Origin: Pelodera strongyloides
Taxonomy: Eukaryota > Nematoda > Chromadorea > Rhabditida > Rhabditidae
Direction of reading: 5' to 3'
Length of the DNA: 64,000 nucleotides
NCBI GenBank assembly: GCA_036852015.1
Contig: JAANDG010000351.1
Coordinates: forward strand, 87,958-151,957
Made by a program: the position numbers and the translations under genes. Under the pieces are notes generated by a model that was not told the DNA's origin, did no database searches, and worked only from the letters and a program-made list of their open reading frames with translations. This document shows, piece after piece, positions 40,667 through 52,580 of this stretch (position 1 is its first letter; every line of letters begins with the position of its first letter).

Positions 40667-43600
40667 TCACTCATATTGCTCATAGTCAAACTCGCTAACG
40701 CTATAAATACTTGAGGTTTCAATGTCTTCAGGAACATCGGGCAGTTTAGTAGATGGGAAATGCTTGAGTTTTGTGGATGTCCCCAGCCGGGAAGGTTCTC
40801 CCTGGGTATCAGTTACAGCCTCACCGGACCTCATCTTCATATGGAATAAAGCAGAATCCATCGACATGCCAAACTTGGGTGCGCTATGCTGAAATACAGA
40901 TTTGCATATTATGTTTCATATATTTAAGTTTACGTGTTTACGACAATACGCAAGGTTATCTTTTAGGCAAACGACTTTGGACGAAGTCAACCGTAAAGGT
41001 AGCTGTCGAAAAGCTACACCAGCTAACTGCTAAAGAAGTATCCTATTTGCATGAGAATTCGATATCTTTGTGAAAATTTGAATACTCGCACCACTAAATT
41101 CGCAAAAAAACATACCAAAGACGCTGAGGCGTGGCTGGGTGGAGACCCGGGATTGACGTCGCGACCTGAATTACAAATATAAAACCACAGTTAGAATTCC
41201 TACGAGCTGACGACAAGGAAACGATGCACTCCAACCCGCAAAAAGTATTCAACTTGCATGTCCAATAATAATGTAAGCCAATTGGATTCAAGTGGCTAGC
41301 TTAGACTAATACCCCCAAGCTAGGCTAAGTTACGATATGCTAAATTCATAATTCCTGGAGAAAAACTTATAAAAATATAAGTCATCCTCTGGATCACACC
41401 ATAGGGTAGTTCCACTGAAGTGCAAGGAAATCCGAAACCGAAAAAAAATACAAAAAGGCAGAAAATGAAAGCATAGTAAGAGAAGATAAGCACCCGCGGT
41501 AACATTGAAGCCATCATGCACTTGTTCAGCCAAAGCCGTGGAGCATAGCGGAGCGGGACAGGTGGCGCAGCGCCTAGGTCGTTTGCCGGCGACAAACCTC
41601 GCGGGTACGACTCCATCCAGGATTCCGTCCACGGCACGCTCGTATACTCGAGCTGAAGGAAGCTTTCATGATAATTGGCGAGTATAATGTGCTCGACGTG
41701 TAATTACTGTTTTTATTAAAGGTCAGATCTTTTACCCTGTTTTGTGACAAATATAGTAGGGTGCATTTCAGTCGCAATATTCACGCAGTTTTCATCATTT
41801 ACCATGCAGTCCTACTAACAATCAACGCAGTGTCACGCCCATTCACGCTGATTGGCAATATGCTATATTGGTCGTGGCAATTGCGTTTTTGCCAATCAGC
41901 GCGAAGGGCATGGCAATGCGTGTTGTTGGTATGACATTCCATGGTAATTGCTGAAACTGCGGCATATGCGACTGAAAATTGAAAAAATTGCACAATTTTG
42001 ATACGGGGAATCAGATAGAGCTATATAAAATAGGTGTTACCTGAAATGGGCCTGACCTTTTAAAGGATTTTTCGTGAAGTGGTGTTCTATCTATGATCTG
42101 CACCAATAAAAATGTTGTATACTCAAAGTTCATATGGTTGTATGGTGTAACGCAATAATTTACACAATACTATGTTCCTCAGGCACGCAGCGCGGAAATG
42201 TGTAGCCGCGTCCGCGGGAAAAGTGAAAATTTACATTGAAAAATTCGAGACACAGAGAAACCTCTTTTCCGCGTCTCCGCCTTTCCCATGTTAAAAAGCC
42301 ATCTCTTTTCCGCGGACGCGGTTACGCATTTGCGTGCTGCGCGCCTGAGAACGTAGTAGATCGGAAAACCGAAAGACGCTGGTTCAATTTAGGCTTAGGC
42401 TTAGGCTTAGGCTCAGGCTTAGTGATTTCAATTTTACTTGACTAACATATAAGGATAAGCTCAAAACTCACAAATCCTTCTTACGAAATCTCGCATTGTT
42501 TCCTCGGGTTCTTTTTCCTTTGCCCAGGACTAAAAAAATTTTTATATTTTTTTCACTGAATCATTTCTCTCTCTCTCTCTCTTCTCTCTTTCTCTCTCGC
42601 TCTCTCTCTTCTCCCTTCTCTTCTCCTTTCTATTCTTTTTCAGTGAATCCTTCGCCTTTCTCTCTCCCTCTCTCTCTCTCTCTCTCTCCTTTCTCTCTCT
42701 ATTCGTGTGGCTGACTCCCAAATTTACCTGCACTTCGCCCTTTCCGAATATCAAGAAGAACAGAATTCCAGACACGTCGACACAGAATGCGATCAAGAAG
42801 CACCACTTCCAACCAGCCGGGTTCTGAAGTCAAATAAGCATGATTACATTTATAATTAAATAAATTGATAAATAGAACACTGTAATGTTCACACTAACAA
42901 TAGTCTACAATTGGTTAGGGATGAGGTCATCTTGACCAGTCTTGTTCAGCACAGTATAATCACAGTATGTAAAGCACAGTATAAAACATAGTAAAGTTTG
43001 ATGCCCAAAAAGCTCAAATTAGAATAAACTGGGCCCTAGGGCCTAGGCCCACAAACTAGCTATTGAATATTTCACTCACATTCATGGTCAACATCTCGGT
43101 GACCCATCCTCCGGCCACTCCGGCTAGAGCTCCGAATCCGTTACTGAATCCCATCAGAATTGGAGCATATCGGGGAGCGATGTCAAAGTGATTCACGTTG
43201 AAACCTAAAAAAAACCCGAGGATTGTTCACATAACGTCTCTAATAAAGAGTACTACAATAAAAATGGAAGCTGAAAAGACAAGTCAAAAACATACAGTAG
43301 GCGGTGGTGCGCTCTGCGCATATTGCCATGGGCCAGGGCTTCACGATAGGGGAATTTATCGTGTAAGCAATGCTGACACTGTAAAGGGATCAACGAGGGT
43401 TCAAAGCTATGCCATTTTAGACACTATCTGCGATCTCAGTTTATCCTAATCAGGGGTTTTCTATTTAAATTTTCTCTGAAATCTACTCGGCAGTACCTGA
43501 TTGAGCAACTCCTGAGCTGGCAGTTCCAAAAGTGAGCAGGGCAATTGCAATTGCCGGATCGGTCACAAATATCAGGAAGAAGAGTGAAAATGCTTCGCCA

Positions 43601-46380
43601 CCGAAGCCTAAACACATACATATGCAAACTGGCAAACTGCCGAAAATAGACCATGCTATTTGTAAGACGCTGGTAATTAAGTTGAACCATATAGAAGCGA
43701 AAATAACACTTTAAGTCGTAAATACAGTTACATTTTATCTTTTTTTTACGACTTTTTCTTTTATGAAATTGCAATGTTTTATTTTCTTTTGTTGAACTGT
43801 GAGGGAATAATTAACAGTTGCTTTGAAATTTTTTTTTTAAGTTGTAGTTTGCAGCTCACCAATAGTGTTCAATAGTTTTCGAATAAATCCGGTCGACATT
43901 CTCCGATTTGACTGTAGTTTGTCGGCTAATTGCCCAGCCGCTAGTACGGTAATTGACATTAGAGCTTGGGGAAGAGACGAAATTAGACCGCTCTGCAATT
44001 GGTTTGGTTTCTATTTACTTTGTAGCAATTATATGTATGTATATCATTCAAGCCGCAGTTGAAAACGTGTGGAATCGGAATTCCACCGTTCGAGAGGGAC
44101 GCGGAAACGTGCCACGACAAGCAAAAACCGTAGTGTGGATCGTTGGGGATATATTTTTGACAACGGCAAGAGCCAAAAATGACGCTTGACCCGACGGTTG
44201 GGGTTAAATAACGGAAAAACATTGTTACGGTGTCGGTGTCCCAGGGGCCCACGCAACCGTTGAATACGTTAACGAAATCGATTACTTTTCTATTAGACCC
44301 ACTAGTCAAGACATGTAATTGTTGAGTAGTTAGGCATAATCATTTGGTTTGGGTGGGTGTCGCTGTATATAATTGTGGTTTTCACAAATTTGTGGCAACT
44401 TGGCGGTCCTGTCTTCGCTTGAAAGAGAGTTGAGAGAGGGTAATCAGGGAAAGAACCTATTGAGCATGTTGTGAAGGCCTGAATTACCATTGAGTCGGTA
44501 TTTCGGCACCATGTAGACGGTTTTTTTGAGTGTTTCGGGGGGCGGGGGGTAATTGCCTGTGGTCACGAAAGCTGATCCTTCATGGACAGCCGTTTTTGAT
44601 CGCTGTGGCTGGTGGGGCTTAATATTTGAAAATTTGCCTGCGTCGATTCGGTCAGGGCTTGCTCTTACGAATAGCAATCGAGTGCAAAAAGCATCCGAGC
44701 GATGAGCCTGCCGGGCCCTAGAGCACTAAGAAGTGCTGAACCGGACCCCGGAACATGAGAAATGAAAATGATATTACTCACCGCAATAGCGTGCCACTTT
44801 CAGGGCGCTGATATTTTTTCCGAGAACTAAGGGGGTAGAGAGCTTCAAACCCACACAAATGTCCCATAGCGTGGCGCAGGAATGTGAAGTAGATGTTAGG
44901 GCAGGGTTAGGCTTAGGCTTAGGCCTAACGCAAGCCCCCCCCCCCTTAGGCATATGTGGAGGTAATAAACCTATCTGCCCGTAACAGAATCTTGTTATTT
45001 TATGGATAGACATAAGTACACCCGAGCGTGCGGATAATTTATCAGCGTGGGTCCGGCTCATAACATTGGAGAAAAAATCTCGCTGAATTAATCAATAAGA
45101 GATAATCAACGCATTTTCTTACCGAAGGTATAAAACGGTGTGCTCCAATGAAAATGCGACTAGAGCTGCCGATGCCGGGAAACCAATCATTAGGCCAAAG
45201 TAAGAACCTGGAAAATAGCAAAATTGTATTTTTTTGTGCAAAATTGCCTGGCTATCGTTACTACTGACCAAGGTGAGCATCCACTGCTTACTAATTTCTA
45301 ATGCTCATCGATGTGGTGAAAATGTACAGTATCTTGGAACTACACGAGAATATTTTTCAATGCATGTGTCGTGCAGAAATACGAATACGGTAGCATTGAC
45401 AGAATCACATTGATTTTTTGGGATAGTTGCAAACCCGACTCCTAACGGCTGCTCTCCCAGTCTACCCGGACATCTACAAAACTCAAGCCTCACCCATAAA
45501 AGTGGTGGTGGCAAGGCTGGACCTTTCTGTTGGAGGACCCCAGTGTCTCCACACGCCGTGCATTGTCGGGTAGATTACACCCTGGAATAATTGATTTTTT
45601 AAAGGAGGAGGCTCACGAGAATGAAGTGCTCAAATAGTTTCCTTTTATCGACACACGATGGTATTAAATTCCGAAACACATACTTTACAAAGCAAAAGAT
45701 TTTAATTGGAAGGAGTAAATCAATATAAGACTATGAATTATGAAGTCTATAAAAAATTTGGATCGTAGTAAATAGTTGATTTCCATAGTGGGCATGCAAA
45801 TTTACAAGTCATTTTGTAAGCCGGCTCCTCGTGAGCCTCCTCCTTTAAAGCGAAATGCTAGCCTCTTTGGTGCATATGTTAAGCAAATCCTACGTATCCT
45901 ATGCTGATTTTGTACGATTTCCGTGGACGATCGTACAAAATTAGCATAGGATACAAAGGATTTGCTTATCATATGCAAATTTTCCAAAGGGGCTAGCATT
46001 TCGCTTTAATTGCCCGTGGAACATAATTACTAGAAAGTTCCAGAGAGGATAAAAACTGCAGTTTTCTGCAGCTGACAATTCTACGTATATTAAATCAATG
46101 ATGCGTCTCTTGATGTTGAAGTACCTTGTGGCAAGCAATTAAGGACATTGCTACGGTATTTGCTAAAGACTCCGTTCAGTACCTAATTAGTCGAAATTAG
46201 AATAAATCATGTCGCGCCAGAATTCGCAAAGCGCTTCGCGATACCGTAATCCAAACTCCGATTAATAAATGGGGAAATACTAACCAAAGAAATTCCCTGT
46301 ACGACATTCACCATTGAGATCACAAAGACGTTGTCGAATTGGATTTCGAACAAGAAACCGAGTAATATGTGGAAAGGCCG
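40667..46380 (-). CDS. SLC17-family transporter (sialin/VGLUT-like), C-terminal part; middle and N-terminus not found
   Basis: Multi-pass anion/H+ or Na+ coupled transporter of the major facilitator superfamily. Exons found on the minus strand, 5' to 3': 46285-~46372 (ends VVQGISL), 45494-45581 (starts GVIYPTMH, has GPPTERS), 45123-45207 ([19 protein letters not shown]), 43860-43992 ([21 protein letters not shown]), 43497-43607, 43080-43204 ([19 protein letters not shown], the SLC17 hallmark), 42728-42823 (ends [10 protein letters not shown]), 42472-42529 (SWAKEKE), 41116-41165, 40667-40888 (ends SEFDYEQYE, stop). Phases agree at the joins, including the last four exons. Between 45123 and 43992 about 110 residues of the family (loop after TM6, TM7 region) are expected, but no convincing exon was seen. 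The exon at 46285 has no AG acceptor in the C-rich stretch upstream. The gene may be broken, or those exons may be too diverged for reading by eye. The substrate cannot be told. Confidence 0.87.
41556..41622 (+). repeat. tRNA-derived SINE-like head
   Basis: GGTGGCGCAGCGCCTAGG and GGGTACGACTCCATCCAG resemble the sequence at 40573-40643. Confidence 0.35.
41716..42063. mobile_element. TTAA-flanked foldback element, family M5, older copy
   Basis: TTAA|AGGTCAGATC... and GGGCCTGACCTT|TTAA, sharing ATATAGTAGGGTGCA, GGTATGACATTCC and TCACGCCC blocks with the copy at 56967. Confidence 0.75.
42178..42349. mobile_element. short inverted-repeat element with GC-rich arms, family M8
   Basis: About 45-base inverted ends: CTCAGGCACGCAGCGCGGAA / inverse TGCGTGCTGCGCGCCTGAG, then GCCGCGTCCGCGG on both sides. 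The 80-base loop has CGCGTCTCCGCC. No target duplication recognised. Confidence 0.72.
42389..42422. repeat. short interstitial TTAGGC array
   Basis: Four TTAGGC units then CTCAGGCTTAG. Shorter runs at 1351-1370, 24591-24611 and 44907-44924. Confidence 0.75.
42563..42702. repeat. CT microsatellite in SLC17 intron
   Basis: Two (CT)n blocks with TTCTC units between the GEVQ and SWAKE exons. Confidence 0.85.
45845..46009. mobile_element. TTAA-flanked near-perfect palindrome, family M3
   Basis: TTAA|AGCGAAATGCTAGCC ... GGCTAGCATTTCGCT|TTAA. The arms run almost to the centre (TTTTGTACGAT...ATCGTACAAAA), so the whole 165 bases can fold as one hairpin. It lies in an intron of the SLC17 gene. Confidence 0.86.
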
Positions 46381-46399
46381 GGGGAGTGGGGGGTGGGGG

Positions 46400-49300
46400 G
46401 AGTGAGGGGGGGGGGTGGGGGCGCGTGGGCGAGGTAGGCCGGGAGGCGCGGAATCGCATAGAATGTCCCGGGGGAGGTTGGGTGGGGGTTAGATTGAGCA
46501 GTGTAAAAGACAATAAATAGAGGAGAAGGACAAATTGCGAGGTTGTCGTGGGTGTAAAGGCAGCGACGTGTTTTTTGTGAATAAAGTCTCACACGGTAAG
46601 AGTGAGTCCTGGTGTGGGCAAATCTCGGGTGGGCGAAAGTGTTGGCGATGAACAGCAACGTTGTCTATGTACCAGTCAATGGGGTGCTACGGGCCGACAG
46701 CCTCGGCACGCAAATGCTCGTCAAGGGGTTTGGAAAGCTAATGGGGCTAGAGCACACCATGCCGCAGGGTGGGCGGCGGCAGGGGCTCATCCGAGTGGGT
46801 GTTGAAGGGGGACGCAGGTCACATACGAAACGCGCATCAGTGGCTGCGAGTGGCAGATTGAGTGAAGTAGAGACCTATACAAAGATTGAGGAAAAGCTGT
46901 ACAAAACCGAAGGAGGTTGACTGCCTTACAATCGACCAGAGCTGACAATTTTGGCAAACGTGGCGCCAGGAGCCCCGCACCTGGTGAACGTGCATAGGAC
47001 CCCGAAGAGGAGACGAGGATATCAAGTGGGGGCGGCGAAGATACAACGTCGGGTTTGGACCAAAAAATGGGCCTGCCTGAATTGAGTTATTGATGAGTTT
47101 AGATAAAAGAAGAGAGGAGAAGGAGAGAGGAGCGATTAGGCAACAGGGTCGGGATGAGAATATATGCGAGGGGACGGCTCACTTCTACCAGTTGCGCTTG
47201 TCCTCAACTCGCTCCCTATCTTTCGGTGTCAGGCTGTAGCAATACTGCTATTTCCCCTTCTCTCTCTCTCGCGCTCTGAGCTCGGCGCTCTGAACTGTGC
47301 CCCAGGCTATGTGCCTTCACGCTTCGCTAAGGTAGGAAAAGGCAGATAGTACGGATACAAGTTGATAGGCTAGGTTGGCCTGATGATGCTCTAGAGCAAG
47401 CTACTTCGAAACGGGAAAGAAGCTTAAAGCAAGCAACATGTACTATAGAGCGACGGGACGGTGTGATCGTAAAGGCGAAATAACCGGCCGTTTGTTGAAA
47501 CACCGACAAAGGAGCATGCGAGTAACCCACATGTCTGAGCACGGATGCAAGTAACTTCGGCAATTTAAAGAAAAAAAAGCGAAGCAAGTCGAGCAAATTT
47601 GCAAGTAAGTGAGAAACTTCATTTGGCCCGGGGGGGCAGTGTTCAAAACCGCCGAATTTCGCGTTGAATTCAAAGGAGAAGAAGCCGGTCGATATACAGT
47701 AAAAGTATTCCAAAATTGGTGTAACGTATGGATAGGTGACGAGAAGTGAGAAGTCATAGTAACACAACAAACATTGGGGTACTCAAGACAACTGACTTTC
47801 TGTTCGGTGCTCTTAAGTATACTGTAAGGGTCAAAAAACTCACATTGTAATATTATATGCTGTGCCGTTGAAGCGAAGCAGCCTAGGCTTAACGCAGCAC
47901 ACCTGGAAAGTTGCGGTTCGGATAGGCAAATGCAGAGCAATACCTGACCAGCTGCTGGGCCAGAGTGAGATTTGACCACGGCACTGTTAATAAGAAACAG
48001 GGTGCGCTGAAAAGATGACTTAAGTTGGAAAGAGGGGGGCTGTTCGATAGCGCGGCGGACCCAGATTGCACTTCTTATCATAATAGTGCACAGTGACCAG
48101 TAGTGAGAAGACGTAATAAGTTTCCTAGTTCCGTAATCGACAAAACAAGAACGCCAACGCAGTTCCTCTGTGGCGCTGTTAGAGGTCTACGAGCCGACAC
48201 GAGCAAGAACAAACAAAAAGTGCAGAATGCGTTGTATATCAAGCTAGGAACTTTGACAGAGATACCTGACAAAAAACACGTACCCAGGGGAAAGTTGTTG
48301 GTGAGTAGGCTAGATACGAAGATACCGACACGTGCACAGTGCCACGCACCGCCGCCTCCCCCTACTAAATTGGGCAATCGGAATCCGTGTCGGAAGCAGC
48401 AGTGCTTGACTGGCAACTAAAGGTGCTGACGCTGTGCAGCAGTTAGACCGCGACGGGGAAGGTGGGCAGGCATTGGGCAAACTGGGCCAGGGCATTGATG
48501 TCAATAGACCCGGGCGAAAGTACAGGTTGAAGGAACAGAGAGTAGACCGAAACCCTAGGGTAAATAATAAGGGGCAGCACACGCGCACAATCAATTTACG
48601 GGAAAAGCAAGAACATACAGGTAGCGCTGTCGTGGACGAACTTAGAGTGCGCTATACGCAAGGAGACACAACAAGTAGGAATGGAAAGTCGAGGAAGGGG
48701 GGGCGGAGATAAACTTACCAAAGGTGAATGAATGACAAAACTAAAGTGGGAAACGGTAAACAATGAGGATTTTGTAGGACTGGGGAGGAGTGAGCCACTG
48801 CAGGGTTGCAAGGAATAAGAAAGAGATGTCGGAAAGTTGGTAGTAGCGGACAACCCGTGGGACGAAGTGGGCGCAAAAAGACACAATGGGCAGCAAAGAG
48901 CGCGGATGGGAAGCAATTGCATACATACATTGCGCACCCCACGGGATGAGTACCAGGGGTAGAGGTCGCTTAAACCAAATTAATAGAAGGGAAACCCATG
49001 AGGAAGATGAACATAGAGGGCAATAAACATCAAGAACGGTGTGCAAGAACCAGATGGTGGCAAAAGAACTATAAAACCACCGTAAGAAGTGCGAATCAGG
49101 GGGAGGGGAAGAAAAGAGGGGATGGGAAGAATATACTAAGTGGTGCCAATTCTGATTTCGAGAAATGTTGTAAAAAAAATGGTCCTTGTTTCTATTTCAT
49201 GGCATAGAGGTGGATAGAGCAAAAGAAAGGACAGAGCCCAGCAAAGACGGCCGATATGTACATACTGATCCAATTGTAAACTATCAAGCATTGTTTGAGG

Positions 49301-51180
49301 GAATACAAGAATGCAACTAATGTTGCACCTGGTTGATTTGGCCGAGGGAACAGGGAGGGGGGCCGGTGCGCGCAGGGAATAGCTATGTATACTAACGCCG
49401 CAAAATCCGTGGTCGGGCAGTGCCCATTTATCTAAATTATATAAAAATGGTGCATAGATAAGGGGGAAGCTGCCGGGGAGATACATATCGTGAGCCCTGG
49501 AAAAGGGGGCGAGAGAATAGGGGAATTTCAGATTAAGATTTATTAAATGGCTTGAAATAGAATGCGGTTGAGAGAGAGGCACGGGTAGCGAGATCGTGGC
49601 ATTTGGCAAAGAGGCCTGTCCCTTTAACCAGCTACACCACGACGCACGTAAGACGTCGCAAGTAGCGTGGCTGTATAAGTTGTGCAAAACGAGAAATGCA
49701 ACATATAGTAAAATAGGTAAAATTCAGAAAAAAGAAAATTGTTCTGGAGGGGGGCCCTAGGAGTTGTGGGGGCTACCAATAACTTGGCGCTACACTTCGA
49801 ACGACACCTCGTAACAACGAATCTTTGATCAAGCCGACACAGAGCAAGGATATAGAGGAGAAGATAAAAGATCGTAAGCCGTGGAGAGTCGCGCTAATAG
49901 GTAGCCACGTAGATAGGCCCCTATCAATCATAAGACCCCTGCAGTGCGAAACCTGCTCCCTCGCCGCCAAAACGTGTCAAAACATTGCCTTTTAGGAAAC
50001 GCTTACACTTTATGAGACCGCATCGAGAGCACGGGTTATAGCAATGAGCAAATGACAAACAAGGCACTACCATGAGTGGGTGTGAGGTGGCCCGACGACA
50101 GAGTAGCCTTGATAATAGTTTTGTGTTGGGTTTTTGGGTTGGGATCGACGCAAGACTGGGCAAGACTGAATCTCGTGAGCCTTGGGGTGACAGTGCGTAG
50201 GTATGGGGGCGGAAAATGGGCGAGGCTTACTTGAGGCTGGCTGAGCTGAGGGAGGCTCAAAAGCGCAACAAATAAAGAGGTTGTGATCTGTAAAGACACT
50301 ATATAGGAAGGAGAGGGGGGGGGGAGACAGGAAGAAGAGGAAGAGAGGTTTAGTAGATACAAAATTAAGAATGGCTGGGTAAGGCGTGGGGGGGGAGAGG
50401 GGAAAGGGTTCCACTTGTTGGCTAAGTAATGCGAAAGTATGCTCTAGGGTGTGGTTTTATGTGTTGGTTCCAAGTACGGGAGCGTAGGAGGAACAAAGAA
50501 TAGACCAAGGAGAGGTAAACGGAAGCGTGGGTGTAAAAGAAACCAATAGTAAAGGAAACAAGTATGAAAAGCCTCAAAAACAAAGGGATTCACATCAATG
50601 GTGTGACGGCTGAAGGCGGTGGCCGGCGAGGAGTGGGTGGGGGGGAGGGAGCCAGCGAGGAGGTCGAGCAAGACCGCAAGGATCAGGGAACGAGCATTAA
50701 GGCAATAAGTACACGCACCTAACAAGTAGGCACGGTGTTGCCGAAACACTAACAAAAGCGGCAGTGCGCAGATGAGGTGTGCGCGGGAAAGGCTAATGAA
50801 CAAAGAACCGAATTAAAAGATTTGAAACACTAGTACCAACCAGTGATGAACGTACTCGACTCAGGGGCAGAGCAGAAAGGAGGGGGCGGGACCGAGGAGA
50901 AACCCGCAATGGGGCCCCAAGGTAAACCAGGACTTTGAAATGATCTTGCGCGAGTGCCGATCAGAGAGGATGGAGCGGATGTCGCTAGGGAGACGAAGGC
51001 CTGAGGCAAAAGTGTGCGAGGCGCGAAGTTATCTGTGATTACGGACGTCCTGACAACAAAGCAGCGAGTGGAAAACTGGTAGAGGAACACGAAAGAAGAG
51101 AGGGAGGGGGGGGAAGTGGAGGGGGGAGGGGGGAGAAAAAAAAAAAAAAAAAAAGGAAGGGAAAAAGAAAAAGACCTGGG
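46400..51180. other. G-rich, purine-rich block without recognised gene
   Basis: Starts with long G runs (46375-46430) and ends with an A run (51136-51154). Composition differs from both sides: plus strand G- and A-rich, fewer TA-rich words. Long frames on the minus strand (47443-48081, 49136-49687) are Ser/Leu/Pro rich, as any pyrimidine-rich strand would give, and show no domain. It lies where the N-terminal SLC17 exons should be, so it may be a large intron or an insertion. Confidence 0.5.
47470..47676. mobile_element. degenerate MITE family M1 copy
   Basis: GGCGAAATAACCGGCCG at the left and AAAACCGCCGAATTTCGCG at the right with AGTCGAGCAAATTTGCA inside. It is the only recognisable repeat in the G-rich 46.4-51.2 kb block. 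Confidence 0.5.
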
Positions 51181-52580
51181 TTCACGGGAGAAAATGTAGT
51201 ACTTCTAGAAACTAGGAGAAATAGGTTATAAAAAAAGTAAGTTGTTCAATAATCAGTTCACATTAATAAGTGTTTACAGTAGTTAATTATTGTAGACGGG
51301 GTGTGTAGTGTTCTCATAAATAGGTGGGGACTGTGGTTTTTTGAAGAAGGTACGGTAGGTCATTCATGAATTATTGTATCGTGTTAGTCTGTCACCCGTA
51401 GCATGCGTTGAACAAGAAATACACAATCGGACATGACAATTACGGAGTCGTCCAGAATGGGGGGGCCTCACCGTTATATCGATATGCCTGTATGGAAAGT
51501 GCGCCCAAGCGGAGTTAAACTTAACTCCACGGGTAACGACAAAACAAAGAAAAATAGAAGTCAAAAAAAAAAAAGAACAAAAACACAAAAATTGAAATTA
51601 ACCATTACGGACGGCGGGGGTCTCACCTTAACGTAGCAAGTAGAAAAAGGTTTCTTGCACAGGAGAAAAGGGGACAAAAAGGACAAATTCACACAAAGTT
51701 TTATTTTCGTGGAGCCTTCTCATGTTATTCCCAGCTGTGATTCCGGTGGTTATGCAGTTGAATAAAATCACAATTTTTTCCCCAAAGTTAAAATGTGCCC
51801 GAGCCACGACTCTGTGTCGACTAGGGGAATAGGTCGTCAAAAAAAACAAATCGAAATGGTGACGCTAGCAGGCGACAACTACCAAGTGTTTATGTGTGGT
51901 ATTTTACCGGATCAGTACGTGGTAGCTATAGCGCCTGATACCTTTGTACAAAAATAAATGATCCGTCTGATCAAGTTTTGTGACTTATAGGAAATGGTGT
52001 AAGCATATGAGCCAAACAGTATTGTAAGAATTCGAAATATCATGGTGCAAAACAATCAATAAATAAATGTGAAATCAAATGCTGCTCAAGAAGGAAAGTC
52101 TCATAGGGTATGACATAAAGCGGAACGTGCACGTGATGAATGGGAACGCCAAAATATTAATCACTATAAAACCTCAATTCCAAACAGATGCAAAAGCAAA
52201 GAAAGGGAGGGAAGGGGGGAAAAGAAAACAATGCTATTGATCGTAAAAAATTGGGGAACTCCATGCGCCTGAGCTCTTTAAAGTGGGTTGGCACGTGGAT
52301 TGTGTGATGAAATTTGCATTCATAATACGTTTATTATCCAGAGACATTTCAAAACCACGTGCCCTACCGCTTTAAATAAACACAACTTTCAATATGAAAA
52401 TCTACTCCATGGGGTAGGGTAATACTCGGTGTAGGAAAGAATCAGGGTACTGTACAAATAAAATAAAGCTCATTTAAAATTTTGCGTTGTAATAAAGCAG
52501 AAGCAAAAATGAGATCAAATCAACCAGTCTGAAAGAGTAAATAAATATATAATTTGTGGAAAATGGTATGTATTATGCAA
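51181..52580. other. no gene recognised
   Basis: AT-rich, with poly-A runs, an 18-base palindrome GGAGTTAAACTTAACTCC near 51511 and one short M2 copy. Confidence 0.5.
52278..52375. mobile_element. short MITE family M2 copy
   Basis: TTAA|AGTGGGTTGGCACGTGG at the left and CCACGTGCCCTACCGCT|TTAA at the right; only 98 bases long. Confidence 0.72.

Noticed and set aside
44781..44826. Exon-like segment with good acceptor and donor inside the SLC17 gene
   Set aside because: In no phase that fits its neighbours does it resemble SLC17; kept only as part of the missing-middle finding.
47443..48081. 212-codon open frame on the minus strand
   Set aside because: Pyrimidine-rich strand has few stop codons; the frame crosses a degenerate M1 copy and shows no domain.
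49600..49650. Half tRNA on the minus strand (GTGGTGTAGCTGGTTAAAGG)
   Set aside because: Only an A-box-like half; no B box or acceptor pairing follows.
49136..49687. 183-codon open frame on the minus strand
   Set aside because: Same composition effect; no recognisable motif and no matching exon nearby.
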